Shown: positions 57,319 to 64,000 of the stretch, in pieces
Position numbering within the stretch: the first letter of the stretch is position 1
Layout of the letters: the number at the start of each line of letters is the position of its first letter
Source of the DNA: Bacillus benzoevorans
GTDB taxonomy: Bacteria > Bacillota > Bacilli > Bacillales > Cytobacillaceae
Direction of reading: 5' to 3'
NCBI RefSeq assembly: GCF_014207535.1
Contig: NZ_JACHGK010000011.1
Span: 62,001-126,000 of the forward strand
DNA length: 64,000 nt
Position numbers and translations under genes: made by a program
The notes under the pieces: model-generated
Database searches by the model: none
What the model saw: only the letters and a program-made list of their open reading frames with translations
What the model was told of the DNA's origin: nothing

Positions 57319-57504
57319 TCAAAACCATTTTTCAGAATCAGACTCCACATCACGCCGCCGGAAACTGGCAACCGCCAGCTCCTGCTTTAAATCCTCGTTT
57401 GTTAGCAAATCCAATGAAACACCAGACCGAGATTGGTTAATATTCAGGTTGTTTAATTCCTCGATGTAGATTTTTCTTATAGCTGTTTCGTATAAGATCC
57501 CCAT
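57319..57504 (-). CDS. Small hypothetical phage protein
   Basis: A 61-residue protein MGILYETAIRKIYIEELNNL, SRSGVSLDLLTNEDLKQELA, ending RRRDVESDSEKWF. AAAGGAGCGTAACG precedes the ATG and it follows the 53-residue zinc-ribbon gene closely. The pattern resembles short Fur-regulated-basic-protein-like phage genes, but this is uncertain. Confidence 0.5.
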   Translation of the reverse strand: MGILYETAIRKIYIEELNNLNINQSRSGVSLDLLTNEDLKQELAVASFRRRDVESDSEKWF

Positions 57505-57506
57505 CG

Positions 57507-57668
57507 TTACGCTCCTTTCAAATCATCTTCAATAAAGAATTTTTGATATAAAGCTAAAAATCTAGCATCTGCATCCTGATGCGGCCTACATATCGGACAA
57601 GGAGCGAATTTAATCGAATAACTCGTATAAATATGGATAACGTGAGTACCTTTACAAAGTTCACACAT
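57507..57668 (-). CDS. Small zinc-ribbon protein
   Basis: A 53-residue protein MCELCKGTHVIHIYTSYSIK, FAPCPICRPHQDADARF. Two C-x2-C pairs form a likely zinc site. GGCAGGTGCTTAAT precedes the ATG and it begins right after the helicase loader gene. Possibly DNA- or replisome-binding. Confidence 0.6.
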   Translation of the reverse strand: MCELCKGTHVIHIYTSYSIKFAPCPICRPHQDADARFLALYQKFFIEDDLKGA

Positions 57669-57669
57669 A

Positions 57670-58521
57670 TTAAGCACCTGCCAATCTATAATTTAATAAT
57701 TTCCGATCCCCTTTGATAACCACTGTATAATCACGGCTCATTTCAAAAATGCGTGTTCCTAATGCCTCATCAATGTCGCACAGTTGATCCACTGTTTTCT
57801 CGCTGCTTACCATGATGGGTTTATGATTCAAGTATCGATAATTGATTACCGCAAACATTTGCTCAATTTGGAATTGTGTTGGATTGGTTCTCCCTTTGAA
57901 TAAGTCATCAATGTATAAAACGCCGATCCGTTTCATTTTTGTGAGCTTCTCTTCCAGTAAGTCGAAGTTATCTTTCAAATCATTGAAACCCTCGACAAAT
58001 GGGAAATATAGGACACTAACCTGTTTTTTCATAATTAAATTGTTTGCCAATGCCGTCAGCAGATGTGTTTTGCCAGCTCCAGGCTGTCCTAATAGGCTGA
58101 TGCTGTTGCACCGTTGGTCTTTTATCCGTTCGAAGTCTTTAAAGTAATCCACGGCACACTGGTAAGCGTTTCTTATCACTTCTGGCTTTCCGTCGATATT
58201 AAAGCTCGAGAATGTCACTTTTTTAAATTCATCCGTGATTTCGCTAAATTTCATTAAGTGATTAGACTGCCGTTTCTTCGCACATTCACAATCAAACATT
58301 GTTTCGTAAAATTTAGGTTGTCCGTTCGGCCAGGCGCGTTGGTTCCCTGCCTCGTCCAGGTCAGGAATGTTCTTAAGGATGAATCCTTTGTCCTTGCATA
58401 ATGAGCAGTCAAACTGGTTTTCTCCTTGGAACTCTGCCGACGAAGTCACCGAGGATTGGTTCTTTATTTTCTTTTGTAGGTCCGCTAGCACCTCTGTCAT
58501 ACTTGTAAACCTTTGCGCCAT
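57670..58521 (-). CDS. DnaC/DnaI-like helicase loader ATPase
   Basis: A 283-residue AAA+ protein. An N-terminal zinc-binding stretch (CSLCKDKGF ... CECAKKRQ) precedes the ATPase with Walker A SLLGQPGAGKTHLL, Walker B IGVLYIDDLFKG, sensor I IMVSSEKT and an arginine finger region ALGTRIFEMSRDY. It loads the replicative helicase at the phage origin. ATG 58521 has AGGAG seven bases upstream and is preferred over 58554. It overlaps the preceding gene by 113 bases. Confidence 0.9.
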   Translation of the reverse strand: MAQRFTSMTEVLADLQKKIKNQSSVTSSAEFQGENQFDCSLCKDKGFILKNIPDLDEAGNQRAWPNGQPKFYETMFDCECAKKRQSNHLMKFSEITDEFKKVTFSSFNIDGKPEVIRNAYQCAVDYFKDFERIKDQRCNSISLLGQPGAGKTHLLTALANNLIMKKQVSVLYFPFVEGFNDLKDNFDLLEEKLTKMKRIGVLYIDDLFKGRTNPTQFQIEQMFAVINYRYLNHKPIMVSSEKTVDQLCDIDEALGTRIFEMSRDYTVVIKGDRKLLNYRLAGA

Positions 58522-59260
58522 TGTCATTCTCCTTTCTGAATTTTTCTTGCTCATAAACTCTTACTCTATCCAATGAATCTAGTTTGTTATTAGCCCATTC
58601 TTTCAGTAGGTACTCAACAAATCCGAAATACCGTTTGTTCTTATTGTCAGCTATCTTAATAGCTTCGTTTATGATTTCGCGTTGACCATTAAAGTCGTTT
58701 TCCCATGAATAGAGATTTTCTCTTTGTATCTCAGATAATCTACAAAGAGATTTTTCAAACAATATAGATGGATCTTCTTCAGTAGTAGTGGCAGTAGTTT
58801 TTTTGTCAGGATCTTCTTTTGCTTCTTCTACTTCACTTTCCTTTACTTTAATTTCTTTTCCTTTACTTTCCTTGCTTTCAATTTGCTTAGCATTTGCTTG
58901 TTTTTTGCTTGAACCACCTTTTTTCCCTGCAGCTCTACGCTTTTCTGATATTTCATCCTTCATTTTCATCCGCCTTGAAAGTGATTGAGAAAAAATATAA
59001 TCTCCATCATCAATAAGCAATCCAACATCTAAACACGTTTCGATTACTTGATTAACCAATTCATCTCCGTTAGCAAAGCAAAAGCTAAGCAATTGCTTAT
59101 CATCTGCTAACCATTTGTAATCATCCTGCTCTCTAAGTGTTTCGATAATTGCCCAATAAATTCCGTACCCTTCCCATCCATGTTTTGCTCTTAGTTTTAA
59201 TATCTTTGGATCTTTATGCGCATTACTGTCATGGGAAAAGTAGTAAGCGTCTTTTGCCAT
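58409..59260 (-). CDS. Phage replisome organizer (Lin1244/DnaD-like)
   Basis: A 283-residue replication initiator. The N-terminal 105 residues (MAKDAYYFSHDSNAHKDPKI, RAKHGWEGYGIYWAIIETLR) are a winged-helix Lin1244/Lin1753-type domain; residues about 110-165 are a low-complexity Lys/Glu/Ser linker; the rest has a DnaD-like region (IINEAIKIADNKNKRYFGFV, EYLLKEWANNKLDSLDRV). It binds the origin and recruits the loader encoded just downstream. The origin often lies inside such genes. AGGAGGTGGAGGTGGT precedes the ATG. Confidence 0.85.
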   Translation of the reverse strand: MAKDAYYFSHDSNAHKDPKILKLRAKHGWEGYGIYWAIIETLREQDDYKWLADDKQLLSFCFANGDELVNQVIETCLDVGLLIDDGDYIFSQSLSRRMKMKDEISEKRRAAGKKGGSSKKQANAKQIESKESKGKEIKVKESEVEEAKEDPDKKTTATTTEEDPSILFEKSLCRLSEIQRENLYSWENDFNGQREIINEAIKIADNKNKRYFGFVEYLLKEWANNKLDSLDRVRVYEQEKFRKENDNGAKVYKYDRGASGPTKENKEPILGDFVGRVPRRKPV

Positions 59261-59296
59261 ACCACCTCCACCTCCTATATAGTTAAAAATCTATGT

Positions 59297-59440
59297 CTAC
59301 TTACCGGCCAGTTCCTTCCGCAACATCATCACAATAAAAGCATTTTTAGAAATTCCCAATTCAGCAGCCTTCACCCCGATTTGTTCTATCACCTTTTTAT
59401 CCGTACGCAAGGTAAAATTAATTTTGGTGTCGTTTGTCAT
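59297..59440 (-). CDS. Arc-like ribbon-helix-helix repressor
   Basis: A 47-residue ribbon-helix-helix protein: MTNDTKINFTLRTDKKVIEQ, then VKAAELGISKNAFIVMMLRK. The strand (KINFTLR) followed by two helices with the G-I-S-K-N turn is the Arc/MetJ pattern. It starts within 13 bases of the first TGACGTCA operator and is first in the leftward early operon. Confidence 0.8.
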   Translation of the reverse strand: MTNDTKINFTLRTDKKVIEQIGVKAAELGISKNAFIVMMLRKELAGK

Positions 59441-59445
59441 AATTA

Positions 59446-59495
59446 TGACGTCACCTCCATATCTTTATTATATAACGACGTCACATTGACGTCAA
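59446..59495. promoter_or_regulatory. TGACGTCA operator cluster
   Basis: TGACGTCA (59446-59453), CGACGTCA (59476-59483) and TTGACGTCAA (59486-59495) are palindromic sites between two divergent ribbon-helix-helix genes. A looser dyad TGTCATTATAATGATGTCA follows at 59526-59544 over the -10 of the plus-strand promoter. Confidence 0.7.
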
Positions 59496-59508
59496 ACGTA
59501 TTTTCCGA

Positions 59509-59538
59509 TTGCTTTAAATCGTCATTTGTCATTATAAT
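59509..59538 (+). promoter_or_regulatory. Promoter of the plus-strand Arc-like gene
   Basis: TTGCTT (59509-59514) and TATAAT (59533-59538), 18-base spacer. The -10 lies in a dyad of GTCAT half-sites, consistent with repression. Confidence 0.6.
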
Positions 59539-59561
59539 GATGTCAAAAAGGAATGTTTCAC

Positions 59562-59702
59562 ATGACTGAAAAACGATATACCCTTAGAATCAATGAAGAG
59601 ACTTTTGATAAAATAAAGCAGCTGGCCGAAAGTAATAAACGCTCTATTGCTAAAGAGATTGAATACATCTTGGAAAGGTATTTAGAGAAGGAAGAGAAAT
59701 AA
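59562..59702 (+). CDS. Arc-like ribbon-helix-helix repressor
   Basis: A 46-residue protein: MTEKRYTLRINEETFDKIKQ, then LAESNKRSIAKEIEYILERY. This is the Arc family layout with strand KRYTLRIN and a second helix after KRSIAKEI. AAGGA lies nine bases before the ATG. It is transcribed divergently from the related gene at 59297 and shares the operator region, so the two probably form a mutual switch. Confidence 0.8.
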   Translation: MTEKRYTLRINEETFDKIKQLAESNKRSIAKEIEYILERYLEKEEK

Positions 59703-59703
59703 T

Positions 59704-59871
59704 TCACTTCCTCTCACAAACCGCCATACCGTCTTTTATTTGCTTAACTTTGTATTCTGGATAGCATTTCTGCATATAATCCAATACCAGCCGTTTTAAT
59801 TGCTCTGTGTTTTGTGCCTGAGAGAAGCACCACTCAGGCAGAAGGACATTTGTTTTGAATTCAAAACTCAT
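59704..59871 (-). CDS. Small hypothetical phage protein
   Basis: A 55-residue protein MSFEFKTNVLLPEWCFSQAQ, NTEQLKRLVLDYMQKCYPEY, KVKQIKDGMAVCERK. Its ATG overlaps the stop of the preceding gene (ATGA), and it converges on the plus-strand Arc-like gene. Unknown. Confidence 0.55.
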   Translation of the reverse strand: MSFEFKTNVLLPEWCFSQAQNTEQLKRLVLDYMQKCYPEYKVKQIKDGMAVCERK

Positions 59872-60407
59872 TTATCAAACCTATTTTCTATAGGGCAAAC
59901 TAGTGTAAAATGTTCGTTTAAATGTTCAATAGTCATTTGAACCGAATCGACAAACGGGAATTTATTACCAGATGTATTTATAGCCATTCTTGTTATTTCC
60001 ATTAGTTCTCCATCGAGTCTTTCGACTATGTCTCCTTCTCTCCATTCGTTCACTTTTCTTCCAATCTCCGCCCATTTCACACGTTCTTTTTCATGTTCGA
60101 TTTCTTCGTCTGTTGCGTGGCGAACAGGATGATGTTTGACTGAAAATCCTTTAGGTGCTGGAATGTATCGGCCAATGCTACCGTCATCAAATAAAACATA
60201 GTCATTAGCTTTAAACTCTGGCTCAATCTCATAACCGATGTATAAAGCTTTTACAAAATCATCAAATGTCAATTCGTTAATCGGTTCATATGCTGAATTG
60301 AATCCACCAACTTTACATAGTACGCAACGTTCTAGATCTCCATCCCAAACCTTTAATAAAGTTTCTATACTACGAGCTTGCCTTTCAGTAATTTTTACTT
60401 TTTCCAT
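59868..60407 (-). CDS. Hypothetical phage protein
   Basis: About 179 residues from ATG 60407, just after the stop of the exonuclease gene; GTG and ATG codons slightly upstream are alternatives. Segments: VKITERQARSIETLLKVWDG, LTFDDFVKALYIGYEIEPEF, and a small SH3-like part KANDYVLFDDGSIGRYI. Not recognised. Confidence 0.55.
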   Translation of the reverse strand: MEKVKITERQARSIETLLKVWDGDLERCVLCKVGGFNSAYEPINELTFDDFVKALYIGYEIEPEFKANDYVLFDDGSIGRYIPAPKGFSVKHHPVRHATDEEIEHEKERVKWAEIGRKVNEWREGDIVERLDGELMEITRMAINTSGNKFPFVDSVQMTIEHLNEHFTLVCPIENRFDK

Positions 60408-60415
60408 AACGTTCA

Positions 60416-61243
60416 CTACTCCCATATCAACGCCCCCACTTCGATAGTATCCGTCAACCTCTTGGTTCCCCGGCAATAATCGCATTTCCCGCACCGAACA
60501 GGTTCAGCATCCCCTGACTTCACTTGGAGAATGCGCTCCATTTTCATTTTTACATACTCATATTCAAAATCGAATCGGCTTTCATCAAAGTGAATTACAG
60601 CTTTATTAGGCGGATTTTCTTTTGTGACGGCCACGATATAAGGTGTATAAGTAAATCCTAAGTTCTCCTGCAATACGCGCCTGTATACCGCCATTTGAAG
60701 CACGTAATCCCATGATTCAACGAATGACACCCATCCATCGTATTTTTCACTCCAATAGCGTTTGTGAAGGTCCTGAGTGGTTTTTAAATCGCTGAATGTT
60801 TTCCGTTCATGATTAATGCTATCGACTTTGATTTTCCAATCAGATCCCCATAGATTGGCTGTGAAAATCTGTTCTTTTTCCCCTTCCATAGCGAACATAG
60901 CGAAAGGATCTGCTTTTAAGGTTTCGATCATCCGGTCTGCTGTTTCAAAATCGGTGTATTTACTTCCGTTTTTCTTGAATATTGAACTGTTATTTTCTTC
61001 AATGAATTTATGAAACTCTTCATCATTTTCGAATGCTGCGTGAGTATATGAACCTACTAACATAGCGTTTGATGTTGGCTCGATATATTCACCTTTTAAC
61101 TTTGCTGCTGTTTTAGCTTCACATTGAATCCAATTTTTGAACTGGGAGACGGACATATAAAGCATGTCCATCTCATTTGTATAATAGTTATTCGAAGTCA
61201 ATAACGGATTGTTCTGCTGAAGGTTTTTCGCTTGGTTCCGCAT
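60416..61243 (-). CDS. PD-(D/E)XK exonuclease of the RecE/Cas4-like type (DUF3799)
   Basis: A 275-residue nuclease. Segments: YMSVSQFKNWIQCEAKTAAK, SNAMLVGSYTHAAFENDEEF, the active-site core WKIKVDSINHERKTFSDLKT (D then D-x-K), and the YVLQMAVYRRVLQE helix. A Cys cluster near the end (CGKCDYCRGTK) could hold a metal. ATG 61243 is chosen because GAGGTG is seven bases upstream and the family starts before the NNYYTNE block. Its first 56 bases overlap the annealing protein gene. It likely resects DNA ends for phage recombination. Confidence 0.85.
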   Translation of the reverse strand: MRNQAKNLQQNNPLLTSNNYYTNEMDMLYMSVSQFKNWIQCEAKTAAKLKGEYIEPTSNAMLVGSYTHAAFENDEEFHKFIEENNSSIFKKNGSKYTDFETADRMIETLKADPFAMFAMEGEKEQIFTANLWGSDWKIKVDSINHERKTFSDLKTTQDLHKRYWSEKYDGWVSFVESWDYVLQMAVYRRVLQENLGFTYTPYIVAVTKENPPNKAVIHFDESRFDFEYEYVKMKMERILQVKSGDAEPVRCGKCDYCRGTKRLTDTIEVGALIWE

Positions 61244-62069
61244 CAGCTGTCACCTCATCTTTCTTTTCCTCCTTGAAAGACTCGGCTAGTCCACTTTGCG
61301 CCTTTTTCTTAGCTGATTTATCAAACCAATCCTCTACCTTGCTCATTCCATCCTTGAGAGAATTGAAAATTTTGATTAAGTCTAAGTAGTCATATTCGGA
61401 AAAAGCATCAGCATTGTATCCAAATCGAGTCTCAACCATTTCCTGAGTAACACGGTACTTGTTTTTAAAAGCATCTAAAGCGTGAGCAATCCGGTCTTTT
61501 AACGGCTGTTTATTATTACCGGTGATGGTCTTGTTGCATTCCTCAACAGCAGCTTCTACAATATCACCAGGGATGATACCCAATATGCAGGAACGTAGCC
61601 GGCGCGCTCCCTGATTAGCAACTAATTCATAAATGTCGCGCGGGTCATCTAATTTCTTTAACTTACCTTGTGCTTTCCTTGAATGAGGAACCGTAAACAC
61701 TTTTTCTTGCCGTACATTTGTTTCGAGGTCCCAGGCATAAGCCATGGCAACCGATTCACCGTTTTTCTGTTCCAATTCTTTAACACCAAACGCAATATTT
61801 CCCCAGTTTTGCGCTAATACTTCAGCTAGTCTGATAGAAGGTCCCTCTACCTTTGTTCCACCTCTTGGATAGCTATAAATGGCTGTTTGGGCAAGTGATG
61901 GGCGTTTGCAAGCATCTAAAATACGCTGTTCAGATTGGAATACATTTCGCGGGAATTGACGGGCCATAAATATCTGCCCTTTGACTTCTTCCATTTCTCT
62001 GCTGCTGGAAGCTTGGGCAACAACACCACCTTGATGCTGATTATTAAATTGTGATGATAATTGATTCAT
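61188..62069 (-). CDS. Putative single-strand annealing / recombination partner of the exonuclease
   Basis: A 293-residue protein. The conserved stretch is KRPSLAQTAIYSYPRGGTKV, EGPSIRLAEVLAQNWGNIAF, MAYAWDLETNVRQEKVFTVP, ELVANQGARRLRSCILGIIP and DIVEAAVEECNKT. This family commonly lies next to the exonuclease in Firmicutes phages, where a RecT or Erf-type annealing protein would be expected, but I cannot point to a RecT motif. An acidic C-terminal tail (DAEPSEKPSAEQSVIDFE) resembles SSB-type tails. AAAGGAGGAAACAATTC precedes the ATG. Confidence 0.65.
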   Translation of the reverse strand: MNQLSSQFNNQHQGGVVAQASSSREMEEVKGQIFMARQFPRNVFQSEQRILDACKRPSLAQTAIYSYPRGGTKVEGPSIRLAEVLAQNWGNIAFGVKELEQKNGESVAMAYAWDLETNVRQEKVFTVPHSRKAQGKLKKLDDPRDIYELVANQGARRLRSCILGIIPGDIVEAAVEECNKTITGNNKQPLKDRIAHALDAFKNKYRVTQEMVETRFGYNADAFSEYDYLDLIKIFNSLKDGMSKVEDWFDKSAKKKAQSGLAESFKEEKKDEVTADAEPSEKPSAEQSVIDFE

Positions 62070-62167
62070 GAATTGTTTCCTCCTTTACCGCCAGTTCAAA
62101 ATATGTTAGACTGACGGTAATCAAATATTTTTCAAACCTACTGACTTCTGTTTCCGGCAGAAGTTTT

Positions 62168-62701
62168 TCATTTCATCTTTTTCAATAAGTCCTCAAGTCC
62201 GATTTCCTTCACGAGCTTGTCTCCGATAGAATCTTTCAAACTATCAGTAATAAACTTTTTCATTTCCTGATTCACCTTAGTTACAATCTGATTAGACATT
62301 TCTTTTGTTTGTTTAGAAATCTGTTTGTCAATAAAATATTGCATCCTTGTCTGACTGTTGCCCCAAGAGTCTCTATTTGGCTCACCTCTGTCATTCACTT
62401 TTTCTGTAAGCCATTTATCACATTTGTCTTTGATTAGGTTTTTAATGCTTACATCTTTTTTGGTTACATCTCCCCACCTATCAGTTAAAGTGACTTTTCC
62501 ATTTAAAAATTCATTGTAAGTAGCATCAACTAATTCATTTACCCGTTCCTGGACTTTCTTCTCTGCTTCGTATTTAACAGAAGTGATGACATCATCAGAT
62601 ATTTTTTTAACAACGCTATTAATGATTTGCTTTTTAATTGCTTCATCCAATGATTCATCTTCATTTAGCCAATCAATATCAACAGTTACATTCAATTTCA
62701 T
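62168..62701 (-). CDS. Hypothetical helical phage protein
   Basis: A 177-residue protein from ATG 62701 (AAAGGAGAGTATATTTC upstream). MKLNVTVDIDWLNEDESLDE is followed by long charged helices (KQIINSVVKKISDDVITSVK, KQTKEMSNQIVTKVNQEMKK). No domain recognised; similar proteins occur upstream of phage recombination genes. Confidence 0.55.
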   Translation of the reverse strand: MKLNVTVDIDWLNEDESLDEAIKKQIINSVVKKISDDVITSVKYEAEKKVQERVNELVDATYNEFLNGKVTLTDRWGDVTKKDVSIKNLIKDKCDKWLTEKVNDRGEPNRDSWGNSQTRMQYFIDKQISKQTKEMSNQIVTKVNQEMKKFITDSLKDSIGDKLVKEIGLEDLLKKMK

Positions 62702-62723
62702 GAAATATACTCTCCTTTTTTTA

Positions 62724-62939
62724 TTACGCTGTTTTAAATTCAAACTCATAAACTTGACTAAGATAACTCTGCCAATGCTCCTGTAAAACCATTTCTCCGT
62801 TGTTTGGATCTTCGAAATAAGCATCTCCCGGCCAAATCTCATTCCCGAAAAAGTCAACGCCGATAGCTTCTTCATCATTAACTGCGTATGGATAGCCTGT
62901 CTGCTCCATTTGCGTAATTATAGGATGCTGTAAATCCAT
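62724..62939 (-). CDS. YqaI-like small phage protein
   Basis: A 71-residue protein: MDLQHPIITQMEQTGYPYAV, AIGVDFFGNEIWPGDAYFED, VLQEHWQSYLSQVYEFEFKT. The motif of a D-F-x-G-x-E strand and a C-terminal L-x-x-x-x-x-x-F-E-F recalls YqaI of the B. subtilis skin element. GGAGGAATCAGA precedes ATG 62939. Confidence 0.65.
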   Translation of the reverse strand: MDLQHPIITQMEQTGYPYAVNDEEAIGVDFFGNEIWPGDAYFEDPNNGEMVLQEHWQSYLSQVYEFEFKTA

Positions 62940-62989
62940 TCTGATTCCTCCTTTCAATTAATACTTTGTTTGTTCGGATAGCGTGAGAA

Positions 62990-63142
62990 TTAGTTTTTTA
63001 ATAAAACATGTTCTTTGTGGTAACGCTCGTCTATTACCACCTCGTTGACTCTTACAGCACCCCACGATTCGTCCTCAAAATAGACTTCCTTGCTTTGGTC
63101 ATCTATTCTTTGAAGCCATTCAATTAGCTCTTTTACCGTCAT
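62990..63142 (-). CDS. Small hypothetical phage protein
   Basis: A 50-residue protein MTVKELIEWLQRIDDQSKEV, YFEDESWGAVRVNEVVIDER. ATG 63142 follows GAGGTGAATAAG; the longer open frame to 63343 is non-coding. The M-T-V-K-E-L-I-x-x-L start is common for short early phage proteins. Function unknown. Confidence 0.6.
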   Translation of the reverse strand: MTVKELIEWLQRIDDQSKEVYFEDESWGAVRVNEVVIDERYHKEHVLLKN

Positions 63143-63262
63143 CTTATTCACCTCTTTTCTAGTGGCTTGTTTCCACTGTGATAAGCCAAGGATAGGAGAG
63201 AGTGACCTTTGGCATTCGGGAGGAATTGGTCTCCTTGACTCATCACAGCAGGAACAAAACAA

Positions 63263-63395
63263 TTGTTCTTCTGCTGTTTTACTGATATAATAGATATATA
63301 TCCTGATTGTTTTGAGGATTAGCTGAAACTGTTGATTCCTCAAAATTCGTTAAGTATTAAGCCGTTGCTTTGTCCGGAGCTTCGGCTTTTTTGCT
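63263..63395 (+). ncRNA. Candidate small RNA or antisense transcript
   Basis: A good plus-strand promoter (TTGTTC 63263-63268, 17 bases, TATAAT 63286-63291) is followed by no plus-strand gene but by a perfect 9-bp inverted repeat (TTTTGAGGA / TCCTCAAAA, 63310-63345) and then AAGCCG / CGGCTTTTTT at about 63359-63394, which resembles a terminator inside the 3' end of the opposite-strand gene. Seen only as sequence signals. Confidence 0.3.
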
Positions 63396-63584
63396 TTTTT
63401 CAAACATTTCTTGAGCCAGTTTAACGATTTCTTTCAATTCCATTGAATTTTCCTTTTCTAATTCTGATAGAGTCATTTCTCCTATTAACGCCCCGAAAAA
63501 ACGTGAAGCAAAGTTTGTATAAAACGCATTTCCGTTTTTAATTGCCTCTTCAACAATTTTGTTCAATTCCCGATTATTCTTCAT
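63357..63584 (-). CDS. Small hypothetical phage protein
   Basis: A 75-residue helical protein MKNNRELNKIVEEAIKNGNA, YTNFASRFFGALIGEMTLSE, LKEIVKLAQEMFEKSKKAEA. GGTGG lies seven bases before ATG 63584, preferred over the in-frame upstream codon at 63602. Unknown. Confidence 0.55.
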   Translation of the reverse strand: MKNNRELNKIVEEAIKNGNAFYTNFASRFFGALIGEMTLSELEKENSMELKEIVKLAQEMFEKSKKAEAPDKATA

Positions 63585-63660
63585 AACCCAACCACCTTCC
63601 AAGTATCATTCCGACTAACAACATGGAGATATATATGGCGCCAAACATTATAAAGCCCAT
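63574..63660 (-). CDS. Tiny membrane peptide
   Basis: A 28-residue frame MGFIMFGAIYISMLLVGMIL, ending GRWLGYEE, with one hydrophobic helix. It starts right after the previous stop and overlaps the next start by 11 bases, a spacing that fits a real coupled gene. Low information content makes it uncertain. Confidence 0.4.
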   Translation of the reverse strand: MGFIMFGAIYISMLLVGMILGRWLGYEE

Positions 63661-63661
63661 A

Positions 63662-63967
63662 TCAAAAGTACCTGTATGTGATAGCTTCCATTACGAGTTT
63701 TCTGTTTTGGTCGTCCAGGTAATCCATATTGCTTAAATCGATTTTTTCATCGTTTGTATAAAGATGAATAGCTAGGTATAACATGAATTTTTCTGACTGA
63801 GACCATTTACTAGCTGCCCTTTTTAAAGCTGCTGTTTCGATAATTCCGTTTTCTAAATCAAAATATTTTGTAGTGAATAACGTTTTAAGTTTCCAGTTGT
63901 TTGAAAACAAGTGGATAACGCCCTTCCAGTACCTGTCCTTTGCTATATTGCTTGGGATTGTCGTCAC
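63662..63967 (-). CDS. Hypothetical phage protein
   Basis: A 101-residue protein from GTG 63967, with AGGAGGG seven bases upstream. Segments: PSNIAKDRYWKGVIHLFSNN, IIETAALKRAASKWSQSEKF, MLYLAIHLYTNDEKIDLSN. A compact helical protein seen in early regions of Bacillus prophages. Function unknown. Confidence 0.6.
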   Translation of the reverse strand: MTTIPSNIAKDRYWKGVIHLFSNNWKLKTLFTTKYFDLENGIIETAALKRAASKWSQSEKFMLYLAIHLYTNDEKIDLSNMDYLDDQNRKLVMEAITYRYF

Positions 63968-64000
63968 TTTAATACCCTCCTACACCAATCTATTTTGATT

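Noticed and set aside
1..64000. CRISPR array, tRNA, rRNA or insertion sequence
   Set aside because: No regularly spaced direct repeats, cloverleaf-like sequence or transposase was found when reading both strands; a full scan program would be needed to exclude a degenerate tRNA.
57053..64000. Integrase or main phage repressor in the window
   Set aside because: None of the genes to the right edge has tyrosine or serine recombinase motifs or a CI-type repressor; they are expected beyond 64000.

Overview
The window reads as a Bacillaceae chromosome (low to moderate GC, strong AGGAGG ribosome binding sites, Bacillus-type gene content) joined to a large, mostly minus-strand prophage. No assignment below the family level is supported by the sequence alone.

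Host part, about 1-16340. From the left: the end of an lrgA/cidA-like holin gene overlapping an lrgB-like gene; an ArsB/NhaD-type transporter; a bifunctional NAD(P)H-hydrate repair enzyme; two small conserved proteins; a cold-response cluster in which two cold shock protein genes flank the DEAD-box RNA helicase cshA; folD; the divergent ku / ligD non-homologous end-joining pair; dapF; a remnant of an HDOD-domain signalling gene; and a riboflavin operon (ribE-ribBA-ribH) led by an FMN riboswitch with its promoter and terminator. The usual first gene of that operon, ribD, is missing between riboswitch and ribE.

Prophage, about 16500 to beyond the right edge. Its left end holds an FtsK/SpoIIIE-like ATPase with a replication-relaxation protein and two small membrane proteins, followed by regulators: an XRE repressor-like protein, a LexA DNA-binding domain without protease, and a WYL-like protein, with repeated palindromes and SOS-like boxes in the control regions. 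Next are cargo genes: an SLH-Excalibur surface protein and a Panacea-domain gene coupled to a four-helix membrane protein, a candidate toxin-antitoxin or phage-exclusion pair. The lysis cassette (XhlA-like, holin, amidase) lies at 23466-24854.

The tail-tip region at 25.5-28.3 kb carries a diversity-generating retroelement (DGR): a reverse transcriptase, a 102-base template repeat, and a matching variable repeat at the 3' end of a tail-tip gene. Thirteen of the 14 differences between the repeats fall at template adenines and they alter ten codons of the target protein. To its right lie a siphovirus-type tail and head module (tape measure, tail tube, connectors, capsid, scaffold, portal, terminase) interrupted by two free-standing HNH endonuclease genes. 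A possible Acb2/Tad1-like counter-defence gene lies beside the capsid genes.

From 49.6 kb rightward come the late regulator, a stand-alone Spo0A DNA-binding domain, a DNA cytosine methyltransferase, RusA, a MazG-like protein, a third HNH/AP2 endonuclease, the replication pair (DnaD-like organizer and DnaC/DnaI-like loader), a divergent pair of Arc-like repressors around TGACGTCA operators, and an exonuclease plus annealing-protein recombination pair. No integrase or main CI-type repressor was seen; they probably lie beyond the right edge. No tRNA, rRNA, insertion sequence or CRISPR array was seen.
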